Source of the DNA: Lineus longissimus
Lineage: Eukaryota; Nemertea; Pilidiophora; Heteronemertea; Lineidae
Length of the DNA: 64,000 bases
Direction: 5' to 3'
Assembly: GCF_910592395.1 (NCBI RefSeq)
Contig: NC_088320.1
Location: 1,984,001 to 2,048,000 of the forward strand
This document shows positions 1-11,816 of the stretch, one piece after another (position 1 is the first letter of the stretch; each line of letters starts with the position of its first letter). Position numbers and translations under genes: made by a program. The notes under the pieces were generated by a model. It was not told the DNA's origin. It did no database searches and worked only from the letters and a program-made list of their open reading frames with translations.

Positions 1-3000
1 TCGTCGCAAGTTTTTAAAGAGTGAAACCCATTAAAAGAAATCGGTCAAAAAGTTCCACGTCCACTACGGCGCTACTGAGCTTGTGGGCCATTGCTAAAAA
101 CTGTAGTTTAATTCGTTACCGTACCATTCGTTAATTTCCATTCAAAGCTGGTAGCCCCGATCCAAAATGTCAGATTCAATCCTGTGAAGTACGTCATCAG
201 TTCTGTTTGGGCTTGTTCCGTTGCGACGGTGACGAGATCACCGCCATTTTGAATACAATCGTATCGCGCTCTGAACCACGTCTCATTTGTTCCGGAGATT
301 GTGATGCATTTTTCAGCGACAGTTTCTCCTTTTGATGGACATGACTGTGAATCTGAAACAATTAAGAAACTTTGATAATTCATATCACAATTTTATATCT
401 GATTAATGTCACAACTGTCAGTCATTCTCAATATTGTTGCCTTTACTTATCTGGATATGTGCAGAACGAATACTTACCATATTCACAGATGTACGCATGC
501 TGTTCGTAACAGGGTACCCGAACCCACCGATAGTCTTCTGATCCATCCATCATGGCGCAAGGTGTGGCATGTACTGCCTCATTGCCGCGGCCGGCGTCTA
601 TCCAGTTAGAGTAGGTCCCTGAAGAATAGAAAAAGGATGTCGGTAACTTACTATCTGTGTAACGTTTGTTCCCTATACCTGAGTGGTTCCATACAATTGA
701 CAGCTAGAAAAACCATTACCTTTAAAAAAGCGAACATAGAGAAACGTGTCACCTACCGCAAACACCAAACACTCGGGCACAGAAGTAGAAACACCGGCGT
801 ATCGTGTATTTAAAGTTCGCCATGTATTTCCATACAATAGCCAACTAACTACATGTATATACAAGGTACATGAGCACGGGTGACATAGGCGTAGTCAGGA
901 AGTCCAGAGAAGGCGTTTTCTCGATACAAGGTACCAAGGTTGTGGTGTATCCATAGACTGTTCCCTTGTGAGCTTGCGAACTTCCTGCAACCAACCAGGA
1001 AATGTAAACATCTATGTACATGACATTGTACTACTCTTCAGAATAAGTTTATATTCGCCAAATATCCTACCATTTATAGCGTGGATGTCTATTGCGCCTC
1101 GTGCACCACACGTGTAGTTGCCATCATCGCAAGGTGTGGTACAGCTCTCGGAGTAATAACCATCTTGTCCTTTTAGGTCAGAAACGCAGTAACAGAACAA
1201 AACACTACTCACAGCCTGAAATGAAGCACATGTAGTTTCATCAGTAAAGCAGTTCACAATGAAAATGGGGATTCTGAGTGACCTCTATGGTAACCAATAG
1301 TACTGCTAATGTAGGACTTAATGTGTTTTCTGTTTCGATTTTGGCAATAAAACAAGACTTCACGCAAGTTTTCGTAGTATTTCCATAAAGCCTGGGACTA
1401 GATAAATTCTATGAGATCAAGATATTCAAAATTGATAGTGTTATTCTGAAAAGGTATTTTTACACATGGTGTAAAGGCAATGTTCTGTACACACAGCGGT
1501 GATTTGCGCGGTGGAGCAACGAACCTACCTTAAGATAGATGAAGTTTACTTGGAGTGTTGAAATCGACCATTTCTTTAGACATTCTTTGGCGCATTCCGT
1601 TGGTGAGACACTGTCAGGGTGAGCCTGCATTAATTGGGTTTCGGAGTTTAGTTTGAAACATCCTTGTACGCCCAACGGACTACCGTCTGGAAAAGATGCA
1701 GATATTGGCTGAATACCAGGACTGGTGTTCCAAACAAATTTTGTCACTGACGATGGCGTTATTGGCGTTATCTCCTTCAGTTCAGCCCTTAGACTTAACG
1801 CCGAGTTAAGTCAACGCCAGCGTTAGTGACAAAAGTTGTTTCGAACAACTAACTGGGTGCAGGTAAATGAATACCGCTGTATATAGGTAAAGTATATTTA
1901 AGGTGGTACAACATACCCGGAACAGTTATAGCGTCCACGTGCATCGCCAACAGTGTATTCTACGATGTTTTGGCTGTGCTAGTATATGTACCAGGGCTGT
2001 GACTGTACCACTTTACCATGCATGTATTTGGAAATGCAATTCAAACCAGACGCTTTTAATAGTTACTGATACCAAATATGGTAACACCAACATATGGCCA
2101 GACATTTGGATGGTCACTGTTTTCCTCGAGCGAGTATGAAAATCATTAAAATTGCTTCATAGTTTATCAAACGCAATCTGGTACGCACCATTAGCCCAGT
2201 GCCAGTTTGTGAATTCAGCCTGGCCGTCAATCCACATCTTCTCACTCCCCGTGACAAGCTCTCCTACTATATCTGAGATGAAAGTCTGCTCCTCTTGGCT
2301 CCTTATATCTGCTAGGGTTGCGTTCTGACCCTTACAGGCAGAAATAGCTTCTTTAGCCAATACACTTGAGGTATTTAGGTTGAAGGAATAGCAGTACCCA
2401 TTGAAAACCTTTTCGTTTCTTTCGCTGCAATCTGTGAAAGTGAATTTTTGAAAATAGAAAGAATGAGGATTGGATGCTGATCGCCATCAGAATGCAGGAA
2501 GTCGAAATAAAATATTCCATTGGCAGCAAAATCCACTTGTCACACAGGTAGAGATATGCTTTTAGTCACACTGATCAGTGCCGATGGGGACAATATCCGC
2601 TAAGTTGGCTTAATATCCTGCAAAATGCACTGAAAAAAGTATTGGTCAGGTTGCACAATGCTCTTAGAATGGACTGCTAATGCCGGTGTGACAGCGGATA
2701 TAGTCCCCCTGGAGTCATAGTCCGGTAGCATTGTATTTGACCAATTAAGCAGCATGATCTATTGTACCGCTAACCCTAACCAAAACATTTAGCAATGCGG
2801 GCTATTGTTACACGGACTATCAGCCCTAGGACTACTATCCCTTGCACACCTGGGTGGCTAAGAAGCTCTTTGACCATTTAATGCTTCAAAAGGCACAGCG
2901 AACCACATAGCCTCTGGCAGTCAAGTTCCAACCCTAGCCTAGCAACAACATGAGTGCAGCGACAGTACGCAGCAATACCATGGAAATTCTACTTGAGATG

Positions 3001-3200
3001 CTAGAGGGGAGAGGACCAAGGCACATGCCAGAGTCATGTTAAGTCAAGGCAAGGCACAATGAACTGATTCGAATCATTTTAAGAAGACATGTTGCTTAAG
3101 ATGTTTAAAAAAAAGTTGTGTTGAGCCTACCTTGAGCAAATGCTTTGTGATAAGCGACAGTTGTTAGCCAAATCAAAGTAAATAATTCTCCTGTTTTCAT
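1..3200 (-). CDS. C-type lectin / WSC domain secreted or membrane protein, 5' part (runs off left edge)
   Basis: Likely a cell-surface or secreted carbohydrate-binding protein. Exon 3131-3200 starts with ATG at 3200 and encodes a signal peptide (MKTGELFTLIWL...AFAQ). It joins in phase 1 to exon 2189-2431, the first half of a C-type lectin domain (DCSERNEKVFNGYCYSF..., then FTNWHWANG at the donor). Exons 1550-1686 and 1071-1215 join in phase 0 as a WSC domain (GCFKLNSE..., FCYCVS, CDDG, CGARGA). Exon 478-618 is the second half of a C-type lectin domain (ending YICEYG), and exon 125-352 is the first half of another (SCPSKGETVAEKC, FWIG, LTNG). The second half of the first lectin domain (1690-2188) and the partner of 478-618 (620-1070) were not resolved. 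A Cys-containing stretch at about 673-880 (VPECLVF, SSCQLYG) may be a PAN-like or other exon. The domains are well supported; the exact gene structure is not. The 3' end lies outside the window. Confidence 0.72.
1737..1835. repeat. Short inverted-repeat (MITE-like) element in the lectin gene intron
   Basis: The ends are imperfect inverted repeats: the left begins TTTTGTCACTGACG...GGCGTT and the right ends AACGCC...TTAGTGACAAAA. The element is about 100 bp and lies just upstream of the first WSC exon (acceptor near 1687). No coding capacity is visible. Confidence 0.5.
2696..2840 (-). repeat. MITE family A, copy 1
   Basis: This 145-bp element has imperfect terminal inverted repeats of about 28 bp beginning GGATA(A)TAGTCC. 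Almost the whole element recurs at 39299-39443 in the opposite orientation, including the internal TTTTGGTTAGGGTTAGCGGT segment. It sits in the intron between the signal-peptide exon and the first lectin exon. It is non-coding and probably a non-autonomous DNA transposon. Confidence 0.7.
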
Positions 3201-4060
3201 TGTGAAATGTTCATGCCTTTTGTCATTTGAAGGAACATAGACTTCTTATTGCACACATTACGGATAAAGTTCTCGAGGATACATGTACGCTGCTCTAATT
3301 AAGTTCTAGAAATCAATAATGGAGAATGTAGGACTGACCTTTAAACAATTTCGGGTCACAGTGATACTGATTCATCGATCAATAGATAATATCCGCGTGG
3401 CGCAATTTGAAGGAAACCTTTATCCTATACACCTTTCCAGAAATGGGGCGCTGAGTGTCCAAAATAGTGATGTCATAAGGGGAAACTAGGCTTTATGGTG
3501 GAGGGACAAAGGAGATAGTCATGGTTGACCAACACACTTGAATGCCTTTAATGACGGACAAGGGGGAAAAGTTAGTTTTAATGCAAGCCACCAATTTCGG
3601 GAAGCATGTATAGTGAACTTAAAACACAGGTAGAAGGGAAATGATATTTCATCCGAAGAATCTCAAAGGTCTCCTTAATAGAGAGGTGCTACTGTATTTA
3701 CTGATACATTGTAAAATAGTCAATTTACATAAAAAACGACTTTTTTGTATTCTTTATAAAATAATGATATTTCTACAAATGATATTTATACATTAAGCTA
3801 AAATACATATACCGAAAAATGATACTGCTGTACGAATTACATCTAATTATATGAGTTAGTCACAATTTTACGTGCAATTTGATGATGGAAACTACTGCTG
3901 AAGAGTGGAAGTGACTAGGCAGCCAACAGCTTGGTAACAATACTCTTTACACAAGTTATAACTCCGTACGTTGGTTCTTTGAGTTCTTTTTTGAACCTTT
4001 TGGGTTACATGTCTTATTGTGCCCCAGAATGCTTATAACGAGTACTTTGTACAATTTTGT
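3201..4060. other. Gap between the lectin gene and the small membrane protein gene
   Basis: This is the 5' flank of the lectin gene and the 3' flank of the next gene. At 3671-3696 there is a fragment ending AATAGAGAGGTGCTACTGTA, which matches the terminus of the elements at 42427-42606 and 46494-46673. The AT-rich stretch 3715-3870 could be 3' UTR of the gene at 4061. No gene is seen. Confidence 0.5.
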
Positions 4061-5086
4061 TTACAATCTATGCACAGCATCCTCACAACTCATCTCTCCT
4101 GATGTATATTGCATCTCCCTTGTACTATCAGACACTTGTTGCTCGTTGGTCAACCTCTCCTCATCAGCGCGCTGGCGTTCTTTCTCCTGCTTAAATACGC
4201 ACCTTCCAATGCAGACTCCAACCAACAGGCAAGAAATTGGCACGGCGAAACCAAGAGCTGGCCACCATTTGTGTTTGATGAAAGGGTCCTCTGCAACGAA
4301 AAGAAAAACAAATAACATTATCTATTCAATTGTTTAAGGTTATTTATTTCTACCCGTGGTATGTCTTCTTCCACATGACCCCCAAAGTCAAACAGCATAC
4401 CTCAGTGGTTTTAAAACGTATACATCCCACAACAGGGGTGTGAGTCTGATGGTCACGTTGACGCAAATAGAAATGTAGACAAAAGTCATCTGTACCCTTG
4501 AATGGAATTGCATTCCGTGAAGTTACTATTTATAGCTCACAAGGTCATTTGCATAAGATATTGATGACGATTTAGTCACGTGACCGTGAAATTTGATGGG
4601 AGTCTCAATAGCATTCCGCGAAGATGACGTCACTGCAGCTGCTGCCCTCTATTTCCCCATCACTGAATTACAGGCAATGTCGGACAAACATGCGGTTTCG
4701 TAGTGGATTCAGGCTATCTAACTCGGGCAGTTAGATTCAATTTGGCACATGTCCGAGTGTTGGAAATACTACATAATTGTTCTGAATATTTCTCTCTTTG
4801 ACTCTATGGTATCATTCATGCTAAAAACAATGCAGGGTCAAAGATAATTGACTTTGAAATAAGCTCAAATGCATAGAAATAAGTGTCGATGTCCGACTGT
4901 CACGTGACTAAAACGTCATCAATATCTTATGCAAATGACCTTGTGAGCTATAAATAGTAACTTCGCGGAATGCTATTGCCATTTTTGTTGCTAACTCTGT
5001 GGCGACTCACCCGATTGGGCCAGAGCTGCGGAAACCAAACAGATGAATACTGCACAGATATTAGCGGTGATTGAGCTGGTGTTCAT
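4061..5086 (-). CDS. Small type I single-pass membrane protein, 101 aa, function unknown
   Basis: The gene has two exons. Exon 5011-5086 starts with ATG at 5086 and encodes a signal peptide of about 23 residues (MNTSSITANICAVFICL...ALAQ). Its donor GTGAGT is at 5010. Exon 4061-4290 follows acceptor TTGCAG at 4291, and the join is phase 1 (TCG G|AG), giving ...AQSEDPFIKHKWWP. The mature protein would have a very short outside segment, one membrane helix (ALGFAVPISCLLVGVCIG), a juxtamembrane Cys, and a highly charged cytosolic tail of about 50 residues (KQEKERQRADEERL..., ending CEDAVHRL). The two exons total 306 nt and are in frame to the stop. I do not recognise a family. Its neighbour on the same strand is a lectin/WSC gene with its own signal exon, so 4061 is not simply that gene's tail. 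The intron holds a large inverted-repeat element. Confidence 0.62.
4503..4982. repeat. Inverted-repeat transposon-like element with about 80-bp arms
   Basis: The left arm (about 4505-4586) and right arm (about 4898-4982) are reverse complements: both carry TATTTATAGCTCACAAGG, GCATAAGATATTGATGACG and TAGTCACGTGAC. A third partial copy of the end (GCATTCCGCGAAG) lies at about 4611. The element is about 480 bp without coding capacity and fills most of the intron of the small membrane protein gene. The right arm ends about 30 bp from that gene's splice donor. Confidence 0.75.
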
Positions 5087-6882
5087 GGCTTTTGTTGCAG
5101 TTTATCTGAAAAGAAGTTGCCATTTCATTATAATCGCAAACGATTATAGACAATCTGAAATGGCGCAGCTCGAGGGAAATGCACATTGGAAATATGCCAA
5201 AAATGCCAATCATCTGCATGTTTTATACTAGAAATTTGACAAATAGTAATATGACAGGCGCTGTCCCCCTCCTGGCATTCCTGACAAGGCCAGTTGTTCT
5301 CAATATACTACTCCGCCTCTCGATATTTCAATGTATATATAATTATATGATGTAGGAGTATCAAAAACCTGTATCTATCCAGTAGAGATTTGAGCATGTA
5401 GAATACATGTACACATGTATATCATTTTGTACATACATGTACTATCCATATTCGTAGTTTATACGATACTTACCATGTACCACTTATAAGATCAAGAAGT
5501 CAATAAATCCAATATATATCGATGAAATGATGTGAGAGATGAGAACGCTATATCCATACAATCATGCGTACGTATTCGAACTTCGGTAAACGCAAAATCA
5601 CCTCAGCTTTTGTTGAAGTATTCGCATGTCTAAGTACGTGTAAACGCCCAACCAAGAATTCGATCCTTTTCGTATAATGGTATTAAAGATCACAACGATA
5701 TTCAGTCACGTTTTATTCAATGCATAGCATGGTTGTCCTGTATATAAATTACTGTCGTAGACCAATACAAGTGAAGTAGTATATTGAAGAAAGAGGTGTG
5801 TATACGTGAATGACTTTTGTCAACTTGGCCCAGTTCATAGTTTGAGCTATTGATTTTGTTCGAAACGGACAAGTGAGCGAGCAAGTTCCGTGAAAGGAAT
5901 ACTCTCTTTTCACATTTGCGATGTCAGTGAAGCATTATCTTTGCTCCTGCTACATGTATTGTCTTTCAACTTGAAATACAATGTTTATTGTGTCATCAGA
6001 GGCCCATCGGTGGTGATGATGACGTTGTCTCGTTTCTTCTGGTAATATCGGTGAGATCTCGCCGTAGTCGCGGGTAGTTGAGTAGTGATTTGAGAACGGC
6101 ATATTTGAAGTACAATGTACAATTTATGGAATTTATGTTTATTGCTCACTCGATATGAATAACCACCCAATTCTTCACACCGCCAATTCGGGCCTCTTTA
6201 TTTTTGAGATTAGTCCCTCTTATTCGCAAATCCGCGAGAAAAAGACTCACCGCAAAAATTAGGCGATTTACAGTACATACGTTAGTTACATCAAAAATAC
6301 AACCAAGGATAGATAATGAATTACAGTAAGTTTAAATATACAGTAAATGAAGTGTACGATAGCTATATCTATTCCAAAGAACACAGTAGAGAAGCTAGAA
6401 TTATATTCCGTCATGTGACAGAACACTTGGATAAAACTTGACACTGTACATTCAGTAGAACTTTATTATACGTTCGACAAATCATGATAGCCCTGCACGT
6501 ATTCAAAGGAAAAAAAAAATTCTTGCCAATATTCTCTATAACGTATACATGCTGGCAACATGACATTTCCTCATTCGTGACAATCGAACAATGACCAAAA
6601 GGCGCTTCATCATGTGCCTCGTTCACCTTATCACTTTACACATGCGAAGCGACATGTCGAAAGAACCATGCACCGAGTTATCTGCAAGCAAACGAAGTCA
6701 ATTGTGTTTTTTTTCATGTGCTTGGGAATTTAAGAAGTGTAACATTTGTTTGTTTGAGAAAATAGCTAACGGGTCTATGGAAGCCAAATCTATTCCCAAC
6801 GCTATACGGTCGGGCGATTGATCACCGTGGAAAGGACAAGGGCACAAATCAATGTGTTCTACAACATTCGGGACTCCTTCTT
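5087..6882. other. Intergenic region between the small membrane gene and the transporter gene
   Basis: This holds the promoter side of the small membrane protein gene and the 3' flank of the transporter gene. It is AT-rich with several ACATGTA-type motifs (5400-5450). Short open frames occur on both strands, but none has a recognisable domain or convincing splice context. Confidence 0.4.
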
Positions 6883-9800
6883 TCAATCTCGTGATATCTC
6901 TCTCGATTCCTGCAAGGACTCGGTCAGCTTAATGGAAGTTGCTTCATCGAGATCGTCCGGTTCTAAGAAGTCATTGATGTTTTTTTCTGTCCTCAGGTAT
7001 AGGCGAGACACGGGGTAAAATATCACGAGGAAGACCACGGCAATTACGCCAGCCACGGAAAAACACGCAATCTCCAAACGGGCATCCTTTGTCAGGTCTG
7101 AAGGGAAATCAAACTTTACAAGTTAGTTTGGAGAGGGTCAGCACACACATCATGAGCAACATTTCTTGTGGGCGACAATAGGTTCGACCATAACTACATG
7201 TATATTTAATTGTTCAATGACGGATTAACATTACCATATATACCATACAAGGTATATTGCGTTATACTCCATTTCACAAAATATGCCACTGAACGCAAAA
7301 AGCCTTAACTGGCTGGGAAGGCTGTCAGTATTTCGCTTCTAATGGCTCGTTATTGGTTATGATTTATCAGTTCCTGCGCGAGGTATCAGATTGCCATTTT
7401 CTCGTGAAACAGACTGGGGCCTCCTTCCTTGGTTTGAGATCACTTCCGCGCCGGCTCTCGAAGGCATACTTCTTCAAAATTACTTCACAGTTCACAGATG
7501 AAAATTGGCATGATAGCCAACCTGACCTACATGTACCTTGGCAGTATTACGGGTTTATTAAACTTACCTATCAATTTCTGGATGATACCTTCTATAACGA
7601 ACATCAGCACGGATAGACAGAGCAGAACTGTACAGAGGAATGTGCCGAGGCCTCGAGGGCTGACTAAATAGCAGAGAATGGTCGCTGGAAATATAATGAA
7701 AGAGAAGAATGAAGAATGTCTTACGCCAGGCCTGACAATGACTATTGTAACACCAGAGGATCCAGTTTCCGGGCCAGATCCACTGGGTCTGTGGTGACTT
7801 TGACAAGGTATAATCCACAGCCAACTCAACTAAGAAGACGAGAGTGATGAGAATATCTATGGTCAAAACTTCAGTCTAACTGTTTTAGTTGTGCAATGAA
7901 AACCACGAGGCATATTAACTGAGATATAACCAGTGCTAGAGATTCCCCTTGTCGATCGAGAGAATGAACAAAAAATACTTTCAATGAATGACAAGGCTAC
8001 TTACTGGAGGTGTATATAATGAAGCCAGAGAAACCCATGACAATAAAGGGAGGAATGAGCAAGCAGGCGTTGACGGTTGTAGCGCTGTCTGAAGGGGAAA
8101 TGGCGATCACAATCCCCCCAACTGTAATGGCAGTCACCCCAAGAGCTGTACCAACCGCTGTAATCGAAATGAAAAGTTGCATTTAATTTCTCAAAGTGCC
8201 CATTAAAGTACTTATATCACTTTTGACAATCGGTTTACCTAAGATAACCAGTTCTTTAAAAAGGAGTGTCAGATATAATAGGCCTGAAGACCTCAGCACT
8301 GAGAAAGCTGGAATCGACAGCACTATACATGGAAATGGCAACAACTTGACCTCTGAATATATACATGTATGTTGAAGAGACTCCAATGTACCAGTACATG
8401 TATTTAGAAGATCTTAATTTTCGACCCACTCACCTACGGAGCTAGAATCGGGGTATATGTGCATTCGGGTTTTGATCCACGCACGGGAAGGAACGTCTCT
8501 GCATTCAAGCAAATATGTGCCTCATGAGCCCCTTGGAAGAACTTCTGGAATAACTTCTGGAATACGAAGTTTTGCATTCCGAACAAGATCCCCTCGTTTT
8601 TTGGGGGACTCAAGCTGATGGTGCTAGTCTTAAGGAATCATATATCGATCTAATCAGTTAACGCACCTCAAATCTTAGCATCAAATTTTGACGATCATTT
8701 ACCTATTGTTCTTAGTTGATTAGCGGTTGTGTCTGGTTTCAGTTGGCCTCCATATTTTCTGAACACAATTTCCATGACTGGTGCCCCGAGAATGAGCCCA
8801 ATGTTTTTGCAGTTTCGTGCCCAACTCGCTTGCCGAATTTCGACTTGACGTTCGAATGTATCGAAGACAAAGTCGAGCTGTAAATTAAGTGCTCAGAAAT
8901 AGAAAATTAAGGTAATAACACTGTCGGAAAGTTCGCTTGAAACATCAACACAATTATGCAGGTTTCACAACCCCTGACCTTCAACACCAGAAGTGGCAAC
9001 GTACATATCCTTTGTTCCCACGTCACACAATCACCGTCACGTCATAAAGAAATGTACTTTTTCTAGAGCAATATGTTTTTTTTGGTCATTCGAAACCTGG
9101 AAATACGATCGGAAAAATCCATATTGCTCTCGACAAAGGGCTTATTTGATAAGCATGTTCTCCATAACCATGCCGGTTTTTGATTTTACTATGGACGTAC
9201 TATTGTTAAGATTACTTCAATATCATACTTACCACACCTGGCAGTGTGATTGCCAAGGCAAAGCAGGATATCAAAACGACGAATAGAACTGCTTTCCTAA
9301 TGTTCAGTTTATCTAGGGTTTGCTCACGTTCGCCTGATACGATGCTCCGATAGAAGTCGTCGCCTTGCAACATCGGAGGCTTTGACCGGCAAATGTATGT
9401 CTTAACCATCCTCACCACTTCCTTCCATGAAGTTTCACCTGAACAAAAATTATAACGATGTGATACTTTGTGATGAATGCTGACATCTCTCATCATAAAA
9501 GGTCAAAATGTTTCGTGTTCTCCGCAATTTTCTTACAGAATGCATGCCAAACATAGCGTTTGGTACCTCCACTGACGACTGATAGCCTGGCTGGGCCGTA
9601 CTGACGCCAGGGGGCCAGGAAAGGCAACCTACCTTCTTCCGTTGACACAATCGTGTATTGTATTTTCCCGAACAGGAATATGGCAATAGAGAGAGCATCA
9701 CACCCGAACTCAATTGCGTAGAGTATGGTCTCGTAATAATCATAAGTCATGGGTAAAACATCTGGGCGATTCGAAAGCTTCCAAAGGATGTTTGATGCTG

Positions 9801-11816
9801 TCGCACCAATAGCCGTCACCAATGCTGTCCTGTAAAAAGTGGAGGACCACTCTGCAATGCGCTGACTGTAACGTGATCTTTAACCTAATATGTATTAAAG
9901 CAGACAATAGCACAGGTCACAGCGCTTGAATCTTTTTTAAAAGGGTCATACGCAATTAAGATTGCAGCACGACACGGATGCTGACTTTTTGACATATCCC
10001 AATAATATGACGTTGTTATCATATGATAGTTTATGATGTCACATGCATATGCACGTACAAATGTCTCACCATCGTACAAATGAGGATATACCATAGAAGG
10101 TGGGTTCCAATTGCTGGGCAGCAAAACTCAACATTGACGGTAAAATCACGACGAAGCCGACCATGGTGAACACGTTGCTCACGATGAAGATGGCAAATAA
10201 CGCTTTGATCTGAAAAAGTCAAACTTGTCGTTAAAACGCTTCCTGAGGCGAAGCTTTTTTACTCCTACGTCATATACAAAACAATATCGGGAGGCGGAGT
10301 ATATCTAAAACAATTGGTGCCAGGATGTTAAACCGTGACCCCTGAGAGATCGTTATTGCAGCGACCTGCTACATTAGTTGTTGCTACCATTCGTGTGGTG
10401 GACTATGAATATAATACCTTTTGATGTACATGTCGACTTACCGCACTTTGGCTCATGATATGGACAGACTCGGCGCCAGCTCCTCCTTTAGCGTGTTCAG
10501 CCTCAAACACAAGAAGGAGAATAAAACCAAGAATGCTTCCTGAAAGAATGGCATGACAACTAGTGATAAAATCAGAAATACATCAACCCAGATGTGTCGG
10601 CCAACTTCGAAAGGTTTATATTCATCATCATATCATCATTATGTACCGGCGTCGTAACCAAATAGGATTTTCGCCTGAGGTATGAGATTCACTTTAGGCT
10701 ACTGTTCACGGGTGTGCGGGATCATTTACTTCTCCTAGCAGAGACGTTCAGGAATGGTTCTCCTTGGGATCAAACCCTGGCCTTATTGTGTGGCAGCGGC
10801 GCGTTATCAATAAACTATACGGCGATCCTTGTAGTAATGTAAGGGTTTTGCGTGGGCAAGCCATAGGTGATACAGATAAGGCCAGCTACATGTTTCACGA
10901 GGTCGGAAGAAAAGAAGGAAACTTCGTAGCAAAAATACCGAACAAAGTTTTGCTAACCTGTGAGCTTTAAACCTATGCCTAGGAAGAGAGCTTTGTATCT
11001 ACCGGCATATGTGTCTGCATACAACCCGACGACCATTGGCAGGAAATACAACAGTACTGTAAATGAAGGCAAGATTTTAGAACAAATCTATTCACCGGGG
11101 TAGAGGTATTTGCGACAGAAAATACTCCTTCATGAATCTAACATATCTAATAAGACGTCGAAAGGAATATTTAATTTCATGTGAGGACTCGGATAAGACT
11201 TATCAGAGAAGGATGGTTGAGATCAGCGACTTTTCACGGATCACTTTACGTATATGGATCGCAATGTGCACAAAAGTAATCCTTTTTCTGCAGAGTTTTA
11301 TCCTCAGGCCTACGTACAAGGATCCGTGATAACTCACTGTTACCAATCTCCCTAGTATTTCCTGTCAGCACTCTTGGTTTTGCATACGGAAATTGCTTCC
11401 GGCAGGATCGTGACTTCACCCGTCCAAACATGATCAATGCAATATCATTGAACACTTGTAATTAAGCCGATCTGAAATTCGTATGCGATGTTTAAAACAG
11501 CCTCGCAACACTAGCGAAAATCATGAGAGATCAGCAAATGCGACTTACCGGCAGCTATCACGGTCAGTCCCTCGAAATCGTGCCTGAATTGTTTGTTTTC
11601 GATATGGAGGAAGTGAGCGAGGGAAAAACGGATTTTGCCTGGGTTGATGTTGAAACCCTGCAGGAAAATCACGAGAACGAGGCATACTATTCCCACGCGT
11701 TTTCTGCCCCGGTGTGATTGCGAGTCGCCGATGCCAGGGCCAAGGAGGCCTCTGTGCGTCGGTGGTGAAATGCCCGTGGGCCCAAAGAGTGGAGCTCGCT
11801 CGTCTAAGCTTGACAT
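6883..11816 (-). CDS. Divergent SLC15/POT-like MFS transporter, 546 aa
   Basis: Predicted multi-pass membrane transporter, probably of the proton-coupled oligopeptide transporter (POT/SLC15) type. The ten exons are 11549-11816, 10958-11056, 10442-10539, 10092-10209, 9633-9824, 9233-9438, 8703-8877, 8005-8157, 7568-7684 and 6883-7097. All junctions keep frame and total 1641 nt. The start MSSLDERAPLFGPTG follows an acceptor at 11819-11820, implying a 5' UTR intron. The N-terminal ERAPLFG resembles the dileucine-like start of SLC15A4. The segment VGLYADTYAGRY is an MFS motif A-like loop after TM2. IPPFIVMGFSGFIIYTS followed by CYLVSPRGLGT matches the late POT helices (IPQ..LIG.SE...; SP..M). About 11-12 hydrophobic segments are visible, and the C-tail is acidic and cytosolic. 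The usual POT ExxER proton-coupling motif in TM1 is not seen, so substrate and coupling are uncertain. Another MFS branch remains possible. Confidence 0.68.
10756..10824 (-). repeat. tRNA-like sequence (possible SINE head)
   Basis: On the minus strand this reads as a degenerate pol III promoter: an A-box-like TAGTTTATTGATAACGCG and, about 35 nt on, a B-box-like GGGTTTGATCCC. It lies in an intron of the transporter gene. It is not a clean cloverleaf, so a decayed tRNA-derived SINE is more likely than a tRNA gene. Confidence 0.35.
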
